Shown here piece after piece: positions 1 to 10,300 of a DNA stretch of 64,000 nt (positions are counted from its first letter, which is position 1; every line of letters begins with the position of its first letter). The position numbers and the translations under genes are program-made. Under the pieces are notes generated by a model. That model ran no database searches. It was not told the origin of the DNA and was given only the letters and a program-made list of their open reading frames with translations. Where the stretch lies: contig NHZP01000005.1 in the NCBI GenBank assembly GCA_003313425.1, positions 1,550,001 through 1,614,000 of the forward strand. The letters run 5' to 3'. The stretch is from Pseudopyrenochaeta lycopersici. Its lineage: Eukaryota > Ascomycota > Dothideomycetes > Pleosporales > Pseudopyrenochaetaceae.

Positions 1-404
1 TGGCTGATCTATTCCTAACTAATACCGACCATCGGCGCAGCTCAGGAACGTTTAGACCATCAATTTCTTCTCGCTCATCATTTTCAAGAATTACGCCGCT
101 TCTGCAAGAACATTTGGAACACATAAAAATTAGAGTAGGACTGGAGTACCTTGGTAGTAGAATTCTACTTATGCGATGTGCTAACGTCTAGAGAGGCCCT
201 TATACTTCATTCTTGAATAGCTTGAGAAACCCATCAACTTCTGCGAAGGATATAGATTCCACTCTACGCTCATTTTCATCTACTAACATAACTATTACTA
301 TTGAACAAACATAATATCCCTTGCAAATACGCTCCAAATGAGGATTATAGTTAGTCAGGACTTGTATATCTTATGCACTATTAGCTGATAGCTTGTTTTA
401 CTCG
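1..404. other. AT-rich intergenic stretch
   Basis: AT-rich DNA with frequent stops in every frame. No gene, RNA or repeat was recognised. It borders the decayed transposase that starts near 405. Confidence 0.5.
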
Positions 405-1425
405 GTTTGGGTTGTACGGGCAGAGGCTAGCGGCCTTCCAGGCAGCTCGTATCACCCGCTCCAACAGTTCTTCTTCTCTTGCCTTATTGTACGACGTTAC
501 AAAGCGCACCTTCTTGATTGGTGCTGCGTCAATAACGGCTGAGAGACCTTGAATCTCGTCACAATAGCGTTATTTGAGCACAGAGAAAGAAGCCAGATTA
601 AGAGGCTGTAGTAGGTGTAAGGCGTAAGGTAGAAAATAGACAAAATCAACTCTGGGTTGCTTGAAAAGCCACATAAAGCCAATTATTGAGTGAGAGCCGT
701 GGTAGTCAAGACCAAGAAGTTGATCAGGCAGTACTTACGAAAGTGTTTAGTATGAAAATATAATGTAACTATGTATACTCAATCTGAATTGAAATCCATC
801 TATTCTCTCATGTACTGTCCAGCAAATTGGGCTCACTTTGTGCAGGAAACCAGGTAGTTTGTACAGCCCGTCCCTTGAAAACTACTATTAAAACTTACTC
901 TCAATCCTCTAGAGACTTTACTCAAGCTTTCGGGGTTTTTGAACCTGCCAGAACCTACGTGTTTGTACATTACCACAGTGTAGTCTAATACATACTCCAT
1001 ATTCTATATATCCTCCTAGCTCAAACAGTTCAATGAAGTTGCCTACAACGTCAGGACTAGCTGCTTAGGCTCTTAGGGTCTTAATAGATCGACCGAAAAT
1101 AGAGGCGGCGCGTGGTGATAGAAACTGAGATATCCACCCAGCGCCAAGTGGTGTGTAATCGTTGTTCACTTCTAAGATTCGGGTAGCCATTTCTCGTGCA
1201 CATGCATGTGTGATTAGTTGAGCCGCGCGAATCCTCATCAAGAATACGCTTAGCCAGAAAGTCTTCTTGCTCTAGAGCCAATCGCTGCTAGTCTTGGTGG
1301 GCTATTGCGTGGAATTGGTGACTGGCAAGGCGCGCTTGGAGCGACGATCGAGGAACGCCATAGGCCTTAGCAGCCTTTCGTTGGCTTGTAAAAACACCAG
1401 AATTGAGGTTTCAGATAGCATTTTA
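405..1425 (-). mobile_element. Decayed Fot1/pogo-like (Tc1-mariner superfamily) transposase relic
   Basis: Read on the minus strand and across frames, this stretch recovers the order of a Fot1/pogo transposase. First comes an HTH/CENP-B-like N-terminus (KAAKAYGVPRSSLQARL near 1390-1345, then LALEQEDFLAKRIL and DSRG). Next is the PLGAGWISQFL segment near 1150, then a degraded catalytic middle (a remnant of the NMDE block near 980). Last is the DDE-proximal LLGLDYHGSHS block near 700, followed by a conserved tail (DAAPIKKVRFVTSYN, then AAWKAASLCPYNP) ending near 405. Several in-frame stops and at least three frame changes make it inactive. The C-to-T type stops would fit repeat-induced point mutation, but I could not quantify that. 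No terminal inverted repeats were identified, so the element borders are those of the coding relic only. Confidence 0.8.
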
Positions 1426-1493
1426 CTTCAGACCTTCACGAGAGTCTATTTGGAGTAGGTGGTGTTGCTAATAGAAGTTTAGACGTTCAAAAG

Positions 1494-2424
1494 ATGGATG
1501 GATGCGTTGGGGGTTTGCGCACGGTGGGCGGCCCAGAAGTTTTGATCAAATGGATAGCCTACAGTACTCCATGGATGGGCGACCAGAGTACAGAACTTTT
1601 CAAGCGTATTGTTAATGTTGCGCAAACCCTACTATTGCTATATAGACCGTTCCCCAGATTGCAATGTACGGGCTTCTTTCATGAAATCAATCGGCGCGCC
1701 TTTGGGCTAGTCTACGAAGTTGCGTTCCATGTACATCCCACAATCAAAAGGATACTTCATCGACCAGCAATTATCTCCTTGAACAGTCTGAGAGAAACGA
1801 CAAAGAACGCGCGACACCGACCTGCTCTTGAGCATGTCTTCGATTTTGCACTCAATCTAGCGATGGCATTGCTGGAATTTCACAAAGCGGGCTGGCTTCA
1901 TAAGAGGCTCTTGTCATACTGCCTAATATTTGCTTCTCTGACGGATATGAAAGACGTACTCTGGAAGGATCAATTTTATGTATGTAGCTTTAACAACAGC
2001 TGCCCCAACGCCGGGATGTGTGCAGCAATGGCCTTTGTTAGAGTCCTAAAACTGAGATTCTGTATCAGCATCCTGGTTACGGGTGGAGCAAGGGCCGTTT
2101 CTGTCGCGCCTTCGACCAGTACCGGTACAGGCTTGGGATCATCTTGCTTGAATGAGGATTATGGAGATCTGCGCACCTGTGCACGAAATGATCGCAGGAA
2201 TGAAGCTCAAGAATCAGAAGGGCAAGATCTTGGGGAAAGGTGATACCCAGATATTTAGATGGCATCTATTACAGTATTACATCCCATTGCTTGATCAAAG
2301 AATTGGTTCGCACTATAGGATTGCCATTGAAAGATGTATTCTCGCTGAAGAGGATGAAAATAAAGCCGACTTGATCACTTTCGATGGGGTTTGTATTGAA
2401 AGACTGAGCAAATGCTATTTTTGA
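1494..2424 (+). pseudogene. Pseudogene of a fungal kinase-like protein (type seen with HeLo/prion-inhibition genes)
   Basis: The first open frame (1494-2243) carries a degenerate kinase-like fold: PEVLIKWIAY, then GFFHEINRRAFGLVYE, then FALNLAMALLEFHKAGWLHK, which matches the FHxxGWLHK catalytic-loop-like motif of fungal kinase-like proteins often fused to HeLo domains. The C-lobe continues in a second frame near 2063-2190 (QHPGYG, then FDQYRYRLGIILLE followed by a stop). It ends in a third frame at 2152-2424 (YYIPLLDQRIGSHYRIAIERC). Three frames plus in-frame stops show it is dead. The family assignment rests on motif memory. The direction and decayed state are clear from the sequence. Confidence 0.65.
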
Positions 2425-3511
2425 TATGCCGCGTAGACTATATTGCCTGGTGAATTGAATAAGTAGATAGTTTCCAGTTGTAGCCCTCATAAGCACCTCA
2501 AAGGAACTCGACCTTGCGATGGTGCAAATGCGTCCCGCCAGCCTGCCTGACAACGCAAACATAAGGAAATCTTCAAATTAAACTCAGCGCAACTTTTACT
2601 CTTTATAGTCGTTCTTTTTAGCATTGCTATTGAGGCAGCAATATGGGCTTTAGCAATCTAGAATACGTTAAATTCTTTGCTCATATACTCTAATCTTGTT
2701 TTAGGTGAGTCCTGTATAAACCTTAATATTAAGTTCTCTAGTTTATTAAGATATGTTCTAGACTTCTGCAGAATGCCTCGACTCTTATTGGGTTCGTTAT
2801 CTGACCAAGTCTGCGAATTAAAATACTTAGTATTTGGGGACGTTATAATGCTCCCAATCTCGTTAATGATACATTCCTTTTCGTCTTTAACTCAACAAAA
2901 TTTGCAGCTTTTGCCTGAAACGTGGTAATGTTAAGTGAGAATTGCGCCTGTGAAATGTCAACGTGCAGCTCAAGGCAGCATGGTATGAGCATTGTTTTCC
3001 GGGGAGCTTCTCTGTCATCTTAGTCAGGGCTGGCGTTGTGAATAAAGACTGTACAGACGAACTTGTCGTCCATGTATAGTTACGAGCTGGGCCAATGTGC
3101 TCAAAACTGTGATGGTCACTGACTTTTAGATGGAGCGAATGATTCGTCTTTTGGCGGCATATACCCTTTGGCCACTCATTCTTTCGTTTGTCTTCGGCTT
3201 CGGCCGGTATGACAGGTACGACAGGAATGAACCCTATGGTCTCTCTATATAGGTGGTGCTAACATCACGATACCCGCTTATTTGAGTAAATGGCATCTTA
3301 GGCAAAGTGGACAACCCTGTTAGGCAGCAGTCTCTGCGCGCCATCCCAATATCGATTGGAAACAGATTCTAAAGACAAGGAAATGCTGATTGGAAGCAAT
3401 TCTGAGTTATAAGAAATCTTTTGAAAATAAAGTCTATATGTTTCTGGTACAATTGACGCCTAAATAAAGCAAGGGATTAATCCCAGAATTGTCACCGTGT
3501 GGGCAGTGTGA
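2425..3511. other. Gene-poor AT-rich stretch
   Basis: No convincing gene. A minus-strand frame is open for about 80 codons around 2660-2895 without a start codon. A plus-strand 40-codon ORF at 3131 begins with a hydrophobic stretch. Neither could be assigned. Confidence 0.4.
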
Positions 3512-4072
3512 CTAGTCAATTGTCCCGTTGCTTATATCTTCGGCATCTAATCCACTACATGGCAATAGTCTGAATGCTCCCGGTGCAGCGCCTGCATGGG
3601 TCATGACACCACAGTACGCGCCGTCCCCGGCTCCGTTATTGTAGGGAGAGTATACAACCCTGTCAAGCCCTGCGCCAGCGCCATTGAAGAGCTTGTTTCC
3701 AGCTATGAGAGGAAACTCATAAAAAGTCCTACCATCGCATGCACCATTGAAATCAAGTACCGCGTTGTCCCCAAAAATATGAGGAAAATTGCATGGACAT
3801 TGAATTGGTGAGATTAATGGGAGATGCACTTATCAATGACAGAGGTTGGACATACCTAGAGTCCGAACCGGCGTATCAATGCCTAATTGAATCGCGGCTT
3901 CGATTTCGGGCTTGGCCCATTTGTATCCGGTTCCGCAATTAACAAACATATCGCTTGGAGGACCACTGAAGACTTCCATCTTGATCACAGTGGCGGCGGG
4001 TGCTGGAATGGCGAAGGCAGTGTGTGAAAGGGCAAGAGACAAGGTCAGAAGAGTGTATGGCGAGCAAAGCAT
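3512..4072 (-). CDS. Secreted guanyl-specific ribonuclease, RNase T1/N1 family
   Basis: Predicted extracellular endoribonuclease of the microbial RNase T1/N1/F1 fold, which cleaves RNA 3' of guanosine. The ATG at 4072 starts a signal peptide of about 21 residues ending near AFA. The exons I propose are 4072-3856 and 3828-3512, giving 177 residues. All four residues that form the T1 active site appear in family order: His89 in FPH, Glu110 in YEFP, Arg129 in LDRVVY and His150 in MTHAG. The two parts are in the same frame, separated only by tandem stops TGA TAA (3835-3830). These lie inside a 27-nt GTATGT...AAG stretch (3855-3829), too short for a normal fungal intron. Either an unusually short intron is removed or the gene is broken by nonsense codons. 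A TATA-like element lies about 70 nt upstream. Its secretion and location next to the RALF-like gene suggest an effector or antimicrobial role (inference). Confidence 0.75.
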
Positions 4073-4770
4073 GTTGAGGTTTTCTTTCGATAATGATTGA
4101 AATGTTGGAGAAGGAAGTGTTAGTGGCCGAAGTGATGGGAGCTTATAAACTTAGATAGATGCTTGAGCTTGAAGTAGATGAAATCCAACGTGACGAGGCT
4201 GATTTATACTTTTTCAACTTTTGAAGGGAGATTCTAGTAGTTGTAGAGGGCTTGAGTCGGGTACTACAATACTTGATCTTGGCGAATTTCTTAGTTGAGA
4301 TGCGATGCCTTCTGATTCTCAAAGCGCCTGGCAGGAGATTTGCTTACGAGTAATACAATGCAAGTGTTCAAGATGCTCCATCTGGGCACGAAAGGCCTGT
4401 TTCACCTTATCGATACCTCCATGCTAAAATTACAAAGTTAACACTCTGTTTGAGTCCTGTTCAAGGCCGGCACGGCTTGAGGTGTTAGCAGAAAGATTGT
4501 GGGTTCCAATAGGCGGAGCAGTGGTATTTATGTCATTTTCTGACGCTGCGCACGGGCCAGTTACATACGCTTTAGCCTCATTCCAGCAGCCGTCTCATTC
4601 GCCCGCCACACAACGTTTACCACAACGACCCTCTGAATCAATGCCGTTCGTTGCTCAACCTCAACCTCAGCCTCCACCTCAACCCTCAATTTCTACCCTC
4701 ACTGCTTAGCATTCTCTTTGGCACTAGAACTGTTAGGTTTAGTTTATTTAATCTCTGGTAAAACATACAT
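4073..4770. other. Intergenic between the RNase and the RALF-like gene
   Basis: Holds the RNase promoter. A short run of CAACCT/CAGCCT-like units near 4658-4690 encodes Pro-Gln in one frame but has no gene-like context. Confidence 0.5.
4142..4149 (-). promoter_or_regulatory. TATA-like element of the RNase gene
   Basis: The minus strand reads GTTTATAAGC, about 70 nt upstream of the ATG at 4072, a usual place for a fungal core promoter. Position and motif only. Confidence 0.4.
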
Positions 4771-4989
4771 TTAGTCGCCGCGGCACTTATTTGCCTTATT
4801 GCATCCGCGGTTGGGAGGGTTGACTTGGTCGCTAGTGCCGTCGCAGTTTGCGCTGGAGGCTGTACCAGCTTTGCACGGTACTTTGTTTGCTTGGAGAGCG
4901 CCGTATGAGATAACATCGCCTTGCGGTATAGCGATAGCAGAAGTGGTAGCGGCCAAAAGGGCAATTGCAAGGTGAGCAGAGAATTTCAT
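4771..4989 (-). CDS. Secreted RALF-like peptide (plant rapid alkalinization factor mimic)
   Basis: A 72-residue preprotein with no intron. Residues 1-20 are a signal peptide (Met-Lys-Phe then a hydrophobic core ending AIA). The mature peptide of about 50 residues carries the whole RALF signature in order: ISYGAL (27-32) matching the plant YISY block, then N-x-V-P-C39, Cys49, NPPNRGC63 and KCRG (68-71). The four cysteines (39, 49, 63, 69) have RALF spacing, expected to pair 1-2 and 3-4. Plant RALFs bind FERONIA-type receptor kinases and raise apoplastic pH. Fungal RALF homologues, such as that of Fusarium oxysporum, act as hormone mimics during infection. The upstream ATG in frame (5145) gives no signal peptide, so 4989 is preferred. 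The protein lacks the dibasic S1P-type cleavage site of many plant pro-RALFs and starts almost directly with the mature domain, as fungal forms tend to. Confidence 0.85.
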   Translation of the reverse strand: MKFSAHLAIALLAATTSAIAIPQGDVISYGALQANKVPCKAGTASSANCDGTSDQVNPPNRGCNKANKCRGD

Positions 4990-6384
4990 GATTGATATAA
5001 AAAGTTGGCCTAATAAAGGTCGAAGGTTGGAGTCGTAGACGAATTGATTTTTTGTAAGATTGTGAATGATAAGGAATGATACTTGAGATGATTCCACGAC
5101 GGGGCCACCTTTATATGCCTTCAGACGGCCCCTGACCACAACCACGCGTATAGCCTAAATCCTGAGCATAACAAAGGGGTTATCCGGCAGCACTTCACAT
5201 GTTAGTTAATATACATAAAGGACCGATACACTTCATTAGTAGCCATCTCTTGCCTAGTGAGGTTTCAAATCTTGCTTTCTATGGCTCGTATCAGCGGCAT
5301 TCTCACCAAAGATTTATAAAATTCTAGAAGACTAGTAGAGAGGTGCTTGGGTTGAATTTATTGGTGGCTCAATCTCTGGAAGACAATCTTAATGGTAATT
5401 TTCAAGTCAATTTCACGACAATTTCAGTCCAGTCTCGTCAATATCCTACGAAACTGTGAGAATCACTAAGCTTTCTCCGATTGCTCTCCGCAGGACTATT
5501 CTCTAGTTACACAAAGAGCACTCATTTCTCCTTGTAGCTATATTGTAGGCGTATCATACTTGGCACATGGGTGTGCTTGTTGTAATTATCTTTGCAAGCA
5601 GTCCTTGATCTCTGATACCTGCAAGGAGAAATGTGCTTAGACATGAGCAAAACGGTTCTTCAACCTGCTAGGATGGCTTGATCATCTCTGGGCCTAGATT
5701 TTGTGAATTGCGCAGTTTCATGTGTAGAATGCCCGCACAAAAGGCCGTACGAGGAATACATAGTGTGACGTTTATATCAACGATTTGGGCTAAGACGGGC
5801 CGACCTAGTACCACCGGCCCGGAAGAAACTGGTTTCGTTTTCCTTTCCTCCGAGGCTGAGGAAACCAAATTTGCGCTTAGTTCTTCACGTAGGAGAATAT
5901 ATTTGTAACTGATACGTGTTGGATTGTTATCCTTGGCAAACTTTGGGTGTTTGGCTAGGCATCAGCATCAAGGTCACGTAAATAGAACCAATGTTACTGG
6001 TGGTACGACCAAGACCTCCACGCCTATAACAAGTGGCATCCTAGGCGGGTGGGCCCCGGACGTATTGAGGTCCTATCTCTATCTTGAGTCATTGGGGGAA
6101 AGATACTGCTGACTTTATGTAGGTTATTGCTTCCGTTGGCCTAAACTTGGTTGCAGGGGCCTCTCCTCGCGATTTGCACCCCTGTTACACTGACTCGCTT
6201 TGGGAGGACCATGCCTCCGGTGCGATCCCATAGGCTAGGCACTATGATACAGCCAAGCAGAACTCTTAATGTTGGCATCCATTTTACCAAGGATTCCAAA
6301 TTTTTTATTGTGATGAAACCTTCAATCATTTTCATTGCATGCTTGATCTCTTCTTAAGAAATTTTTTGGTCTCTGCTTCAAGCA
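4990..6384. other. Intergenic between the RALF-like and UstYa-like genes
   Basis: About 1.4 kb. It contains the RALF promoter on the left and several short ORFs (for example 5678-5908 plus, 76 residues). I could not match any of them to a family and do not regard them as genes. Confidence 0.4.
5109..5117 (-). promoter_or_regulatory. TATA-like element of the RALF-like gene
   Basis: The minus strand reads GCATATAAAGG, about 120 nt upstream of the ATG at 4989. This supports the shorter start, because the longer in-frame ATG (5145) would lie upstream of it. Confidence 0.45.
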
Positions 6385-7355
6385 ATGGCACATAGAGCTG
6401 GTGCTAATGTCGAACACGTCGCACGGCAGGCAAGTTTCGAGGAGGACACGGCTCTTATGATCGAGCACTCCCCCTCCAAGCTAAGGGCTTTCAGCGGCGA
6501 GAGTCTCAGCAGCTTCTTCCTGTCTCTTGTTTGCGGTATACTCATTGGAGTGCTTGTGACCTTTAGCTTCCTTGCTGGTGTCTCTTGCGATATTGGCCAG
6601 TTCACCTCAGTTGCTGGTAAAACACATGATAAAGTCAAAACAATGATTGGTGGAGAGTTCAATGGACTTGTTCCCGAACGTACGTATTATTTTCTCAGGA
6701 AAGCCTGTTCAGAGGAAATAGCTGATAAGATCCTGTAGTTCCAGAAATAATGGTAGAGTTCTGGAATGACTCATCATTTGTGCCTACATTCGATATCACT
6801 TATCGAAATATAGGTTATGCTGAAGCGATGAATAGCATCGATCCGACCTGGCACAGTCTCTTCCCAAGTAGGTGAAAGGTCTACACTTAAATCAGCGTCT
6901 CTTAACTCACAAATGCCGATTCCCAGAGCAAGAAGGGTTCATTCCTGTCGCGCAACCACTAAATTACAATCTTCCTCCATCAGCAAGACAGGATCTTAAT
7001 GGTGAATACTGGAGTATATCAGCATTCCATCAGGTTCACTGCCTTGTACGTGTCTATACACGAGGCGCTGGACCAACCAGAGTTCTGACAATTCAACACC
7101 TAGTATACAATCATGCAGAGCTGGCTTCAGTTCCACTACGCGATAGAACAGGAAAGCATAGCTGAGCATGTCCTTCACTGCTTCGACTACGTTCGAATGG
7201 GGCTGATATGTACTGCGGACCAAGCACTGGATGGATCAGATCCTTTTTTGGCCGCTCGAGGCCTCAACGGCACCCAAGGCCTAGGTACAACACATGTCTG
7301 CAGAGACTGGGGAGCATTGCTACAATGGGTAGAGAATGCTACACAACCGTTGTAA
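6385..7355 (+). CDS. UstYa-family (DUF3328) oxidase
   Basis: Four exons: 6385-6679, 6739-6867, 6927-7045 and 7104-7355. The introns are 58-59 nt with canonical borders, giving 264 residues, normal for the family. A membrane segment (FFLSLVCGILIGVLVTF, about residues 50-70) anchors the N-terminus. The first HxxHC motif (HQVHC) ends exon 3 and the second (HVLHC) lies in exon 4. They are followed by the usual C-x-A-D-x-A-L and GTTHVCRDW blocks. UstYa proteins act in fungal secondary metabolism, for example oxidative cyclisation of ribosomally made peptides (ustiloxin) or halogenation and hydroxylation in other pathways. Both metal-binding motifs are intact, so it should be active. No precursor peptide with repeated cores and no other biosynthetic gene is visible nearby, so its substrate is unknown. 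Confidence 0.88.
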
Positions 7356-10300
7356 AGACGCTCTCTGGCAGAAATACAAAGGGAAACAATGATACCGCTA
7401 CTGTCTATGCCTCATGTCTGCTGTATTTCGAGGACAATACCTCGGCAATCATGAATGAATAGATGAAAACACGATAAAAGGCATGGAACTTTTCTTAGGA
7501 TCATAATTATGAGAGTAGAATCGCAAGGAAAGCATGTAAAGAGATGACTACACAATGTAGAAGAGAATATAAACAAAGCTTACTACATGTTTAGAAGATG
7601 CAGTCTGAAAATCAGTTGCTCATTATCCGTTCTAGGCTTAGTTCAAACACCGTAGTACGTATCCTATGAACCCGGGCTTATCCCTCGTTCCATTTGTGCA
7701 ACTTGCTAATCAAACCGATGCAATTAGACACTGCTCACTAGAAGAAGGAAGTCGAAGAGGCTTCACGCTCTCTGGCCCTGGCTGCTGACACGGCCATTTC
7801 TCAATCATCGTGTCTGCTTCCGTGGCGAAGGCCAGTAGCGTTTCATCGATTCGCAAGTCATCACCCCCGAACAGCTTGAGTAACAGCGTATTCGTTTTCA
7901 TGGAAGGCCCTGGCCGCCAAGCGGCTTGGACCTCAAACGTCAGATGCGCCTAGTTCCACGGCATTCGCCCGGGGTTGTTACCTTACTCATTGCAGGTTGT
8001 CAGTCCGTTCATGAGAAACACCTTCTCCTAAAGCCCTGCTTTGTATCAGCCCATTTCATGGCTAGCCCCAGCACACTCGGGCCGTAGAGCTCGCCTCTAA
8101 CCAGCATTCCAGCTCATCCGGAGAAGCCTTCGATGGGTATTGCCAGGCACGGACGCTCGCTACGAAGGCGCTCGTATTTTTTGAGCGCTAGAGCTACACT
8201 TGATTTGGCCTAGGGTCTACTTCAAAGTGTGGTCGGTAGCTGGAATTGGCGTCAGGGGTCGAGGGTGTGCGCTTGGTGCTCCACCTTGCCCACGTGGTTT
8301 TCTGCCACTTGGCGGGCATGTCCCCCGCGTACCAGCAACCCTCTGTCCAGCGTTCGTCGGTTTCATAGTCCCCATGCTCTTGCTCCTGCTTGTTCGCTGA
8401 ACGTTTTTAAGTCCCGCTTGTCTACGCATCGCAGTACTAAAAGACGACGACTCCATAATGCCAAGCGATGAACAATGGAAACGGTAACGTTTGTCAACGT
8501 TTGCCTCAAAGCTTGATGTGATAATGCCTTCCTGCACTTCAGAAACAAAATACGCTGCCTAACAGAATATCCCATCCGAATTAGCGTTTACTTACTTCGG
8601 GTAGATAGTGGCAATTGCAAACTTGTCGCCTCTGTACGAACAGACTTCCCATGCGGGTTGGGCTGCATCTTTTTATGGCAATGCCACCAATGTGTATTCT
8701 CTGGATATATCTGCATACAGAATAGCCCCTTAGAATTCTTTTGACAGTCCGGTAGTTTAGCGTATTATTGCTCGATCCATACAAGAATCGAGGATTTTCT
8801 CTACATTAGATATGCTGTTAGCTGCTTGCTAAACGGTTCGTAAGCATAGTAATTCGACCGGGCTGTGAACGTGGCAAATACCAATATAAAAATGAAAGAC
8901 AGCCTTCAGGTTGAGTAATTGATGTTAAGTGGGCAATACGAATAGTATAGAAGACTTGTTGGCAAATCTTACACGAGTAATAAAATCCCTTACACATAAG
9001 TATTGTAGAACATTCTATTTGATGATATCAAAAGCACAGCAAACGACATGCTGAATTTGATATCACAATAGTTACGGATCAAGAGAGGCTATTGATAAAA
9101 TTGATAACAGCAATAGCTATTCTGTGTATCTCTGAGAGGTAATATACAGCAATATGAACAACGGTTGACAAAATTGTTGATGGTGCAGAGTTTAGTTGTC
9201 GAAAGATATTGTTGGCGAAGGCCATTGAAGCATCCTAGAGCGGTATCGCAGTATCTAAGGCTAGCCGTGTAGAACGATCTGTGCTATGGTAGCAGGGCAT
9301 AAGAGAGATGAAATTACATTGAAGTAGGATAATTACTACCGTAGCTACGCAGGTAGGTGCTGGCAAAGTTGAGGATGACACCTAAGACGATCTTAGACAA
9401 GAGCTGGGTGCAGGCATAGAGGACGAGATGTCTGTTGAAGATGACAGAGAGATAAAGAAAAAGGCACCAAACGAAATCTGGAATGCCCGGACTGGAGGAA
9501 CTGTAGGGGCTTGATGAGCTTGATAAATTTGTCTAGCATTGAAAACTGCTGGTTACGGGGGTTTATCATTTCGTCGTCGACCGCTTGCCATTGCATTGAC
9601 TAGACCCGGCCTGACAGTCGCCGCGCAATGTACTTGGACCTTGCCGCAGTAGCTACATTGACTGCAACAATTTCCCTACTTTAAAACTACGCATGTGTAT
9701 CTCAAACCTTCACCGCAACGACAGTTTGGTGAAACTCGAAGAGAAGAGTCCACAGCAGGACTGCCTGAACTTGACGGTGTTGAGCGTACGCTAAATGCAG
9801 CCGAACGAACTTCTGGGGAACTGGACGATAGCGGACCGCTGGAGGAACTTGGCCGGCCAAATTTTTTTACTACTGACTGATATCTACTGCTACAATATCT
9901 AAACGTCTAACTGTAGTACCTATATTGTGAGCAGCAGTTTTTATACTTGGATCTGAGACAAGCTAGTTAATTCTATGACCATAAATTGTAGACTTACAAA
10001 GTCTTTGAAAAGTTTCAGATATAAACAATCTTTCTGAATTCTATTATTGAACCATACTAGACTTTTCCTTTTTTTTAAGCTACTTTAATATTTACGATAT
10101 TGTTACTAACAGTTGTCAGGCCACCAGGCCGAGAGCGGAGGTAGGCTGCTACACAGCAAGCAGGATAATACTGTTCAGCGTGATCTGTACATAGCAGATC
10201 ATTGTTATCTTCTGGTTGGCTTAGCGCATTGGAAGCAGACCTGCTCTAATAACAGTATTTATTAAGACAAGTCATAAACCAAAAAAGATAGATCTTAAAC

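Noticed and set aside
2657..2897. Minus-strand frame open for about 80 codons
   Set aside because: Some protein-like texture, but no ATG, no recognised family and AT-rich surroundings. Too weak to call even as a pseudogene.
3131..3253. 40-codon plus-strand ORF with hydrophobic N-terminus
   Set aside because: A signal-peptide-like start can occur by chance in AT-rich DNA. No Cys pattern or continuation.
4620..4709. Pro-Gln repeat ORF
   Set aside because: Short hexanucleotide-like repeat read as coding. No start context or conserved domain.
4990..5145. Longer form of the RALF-like protein starting at 5145
   Set aside because: Adds 52 residues that remove the signal peptide from the N-terminus and begin upstream of the TATA-like element.
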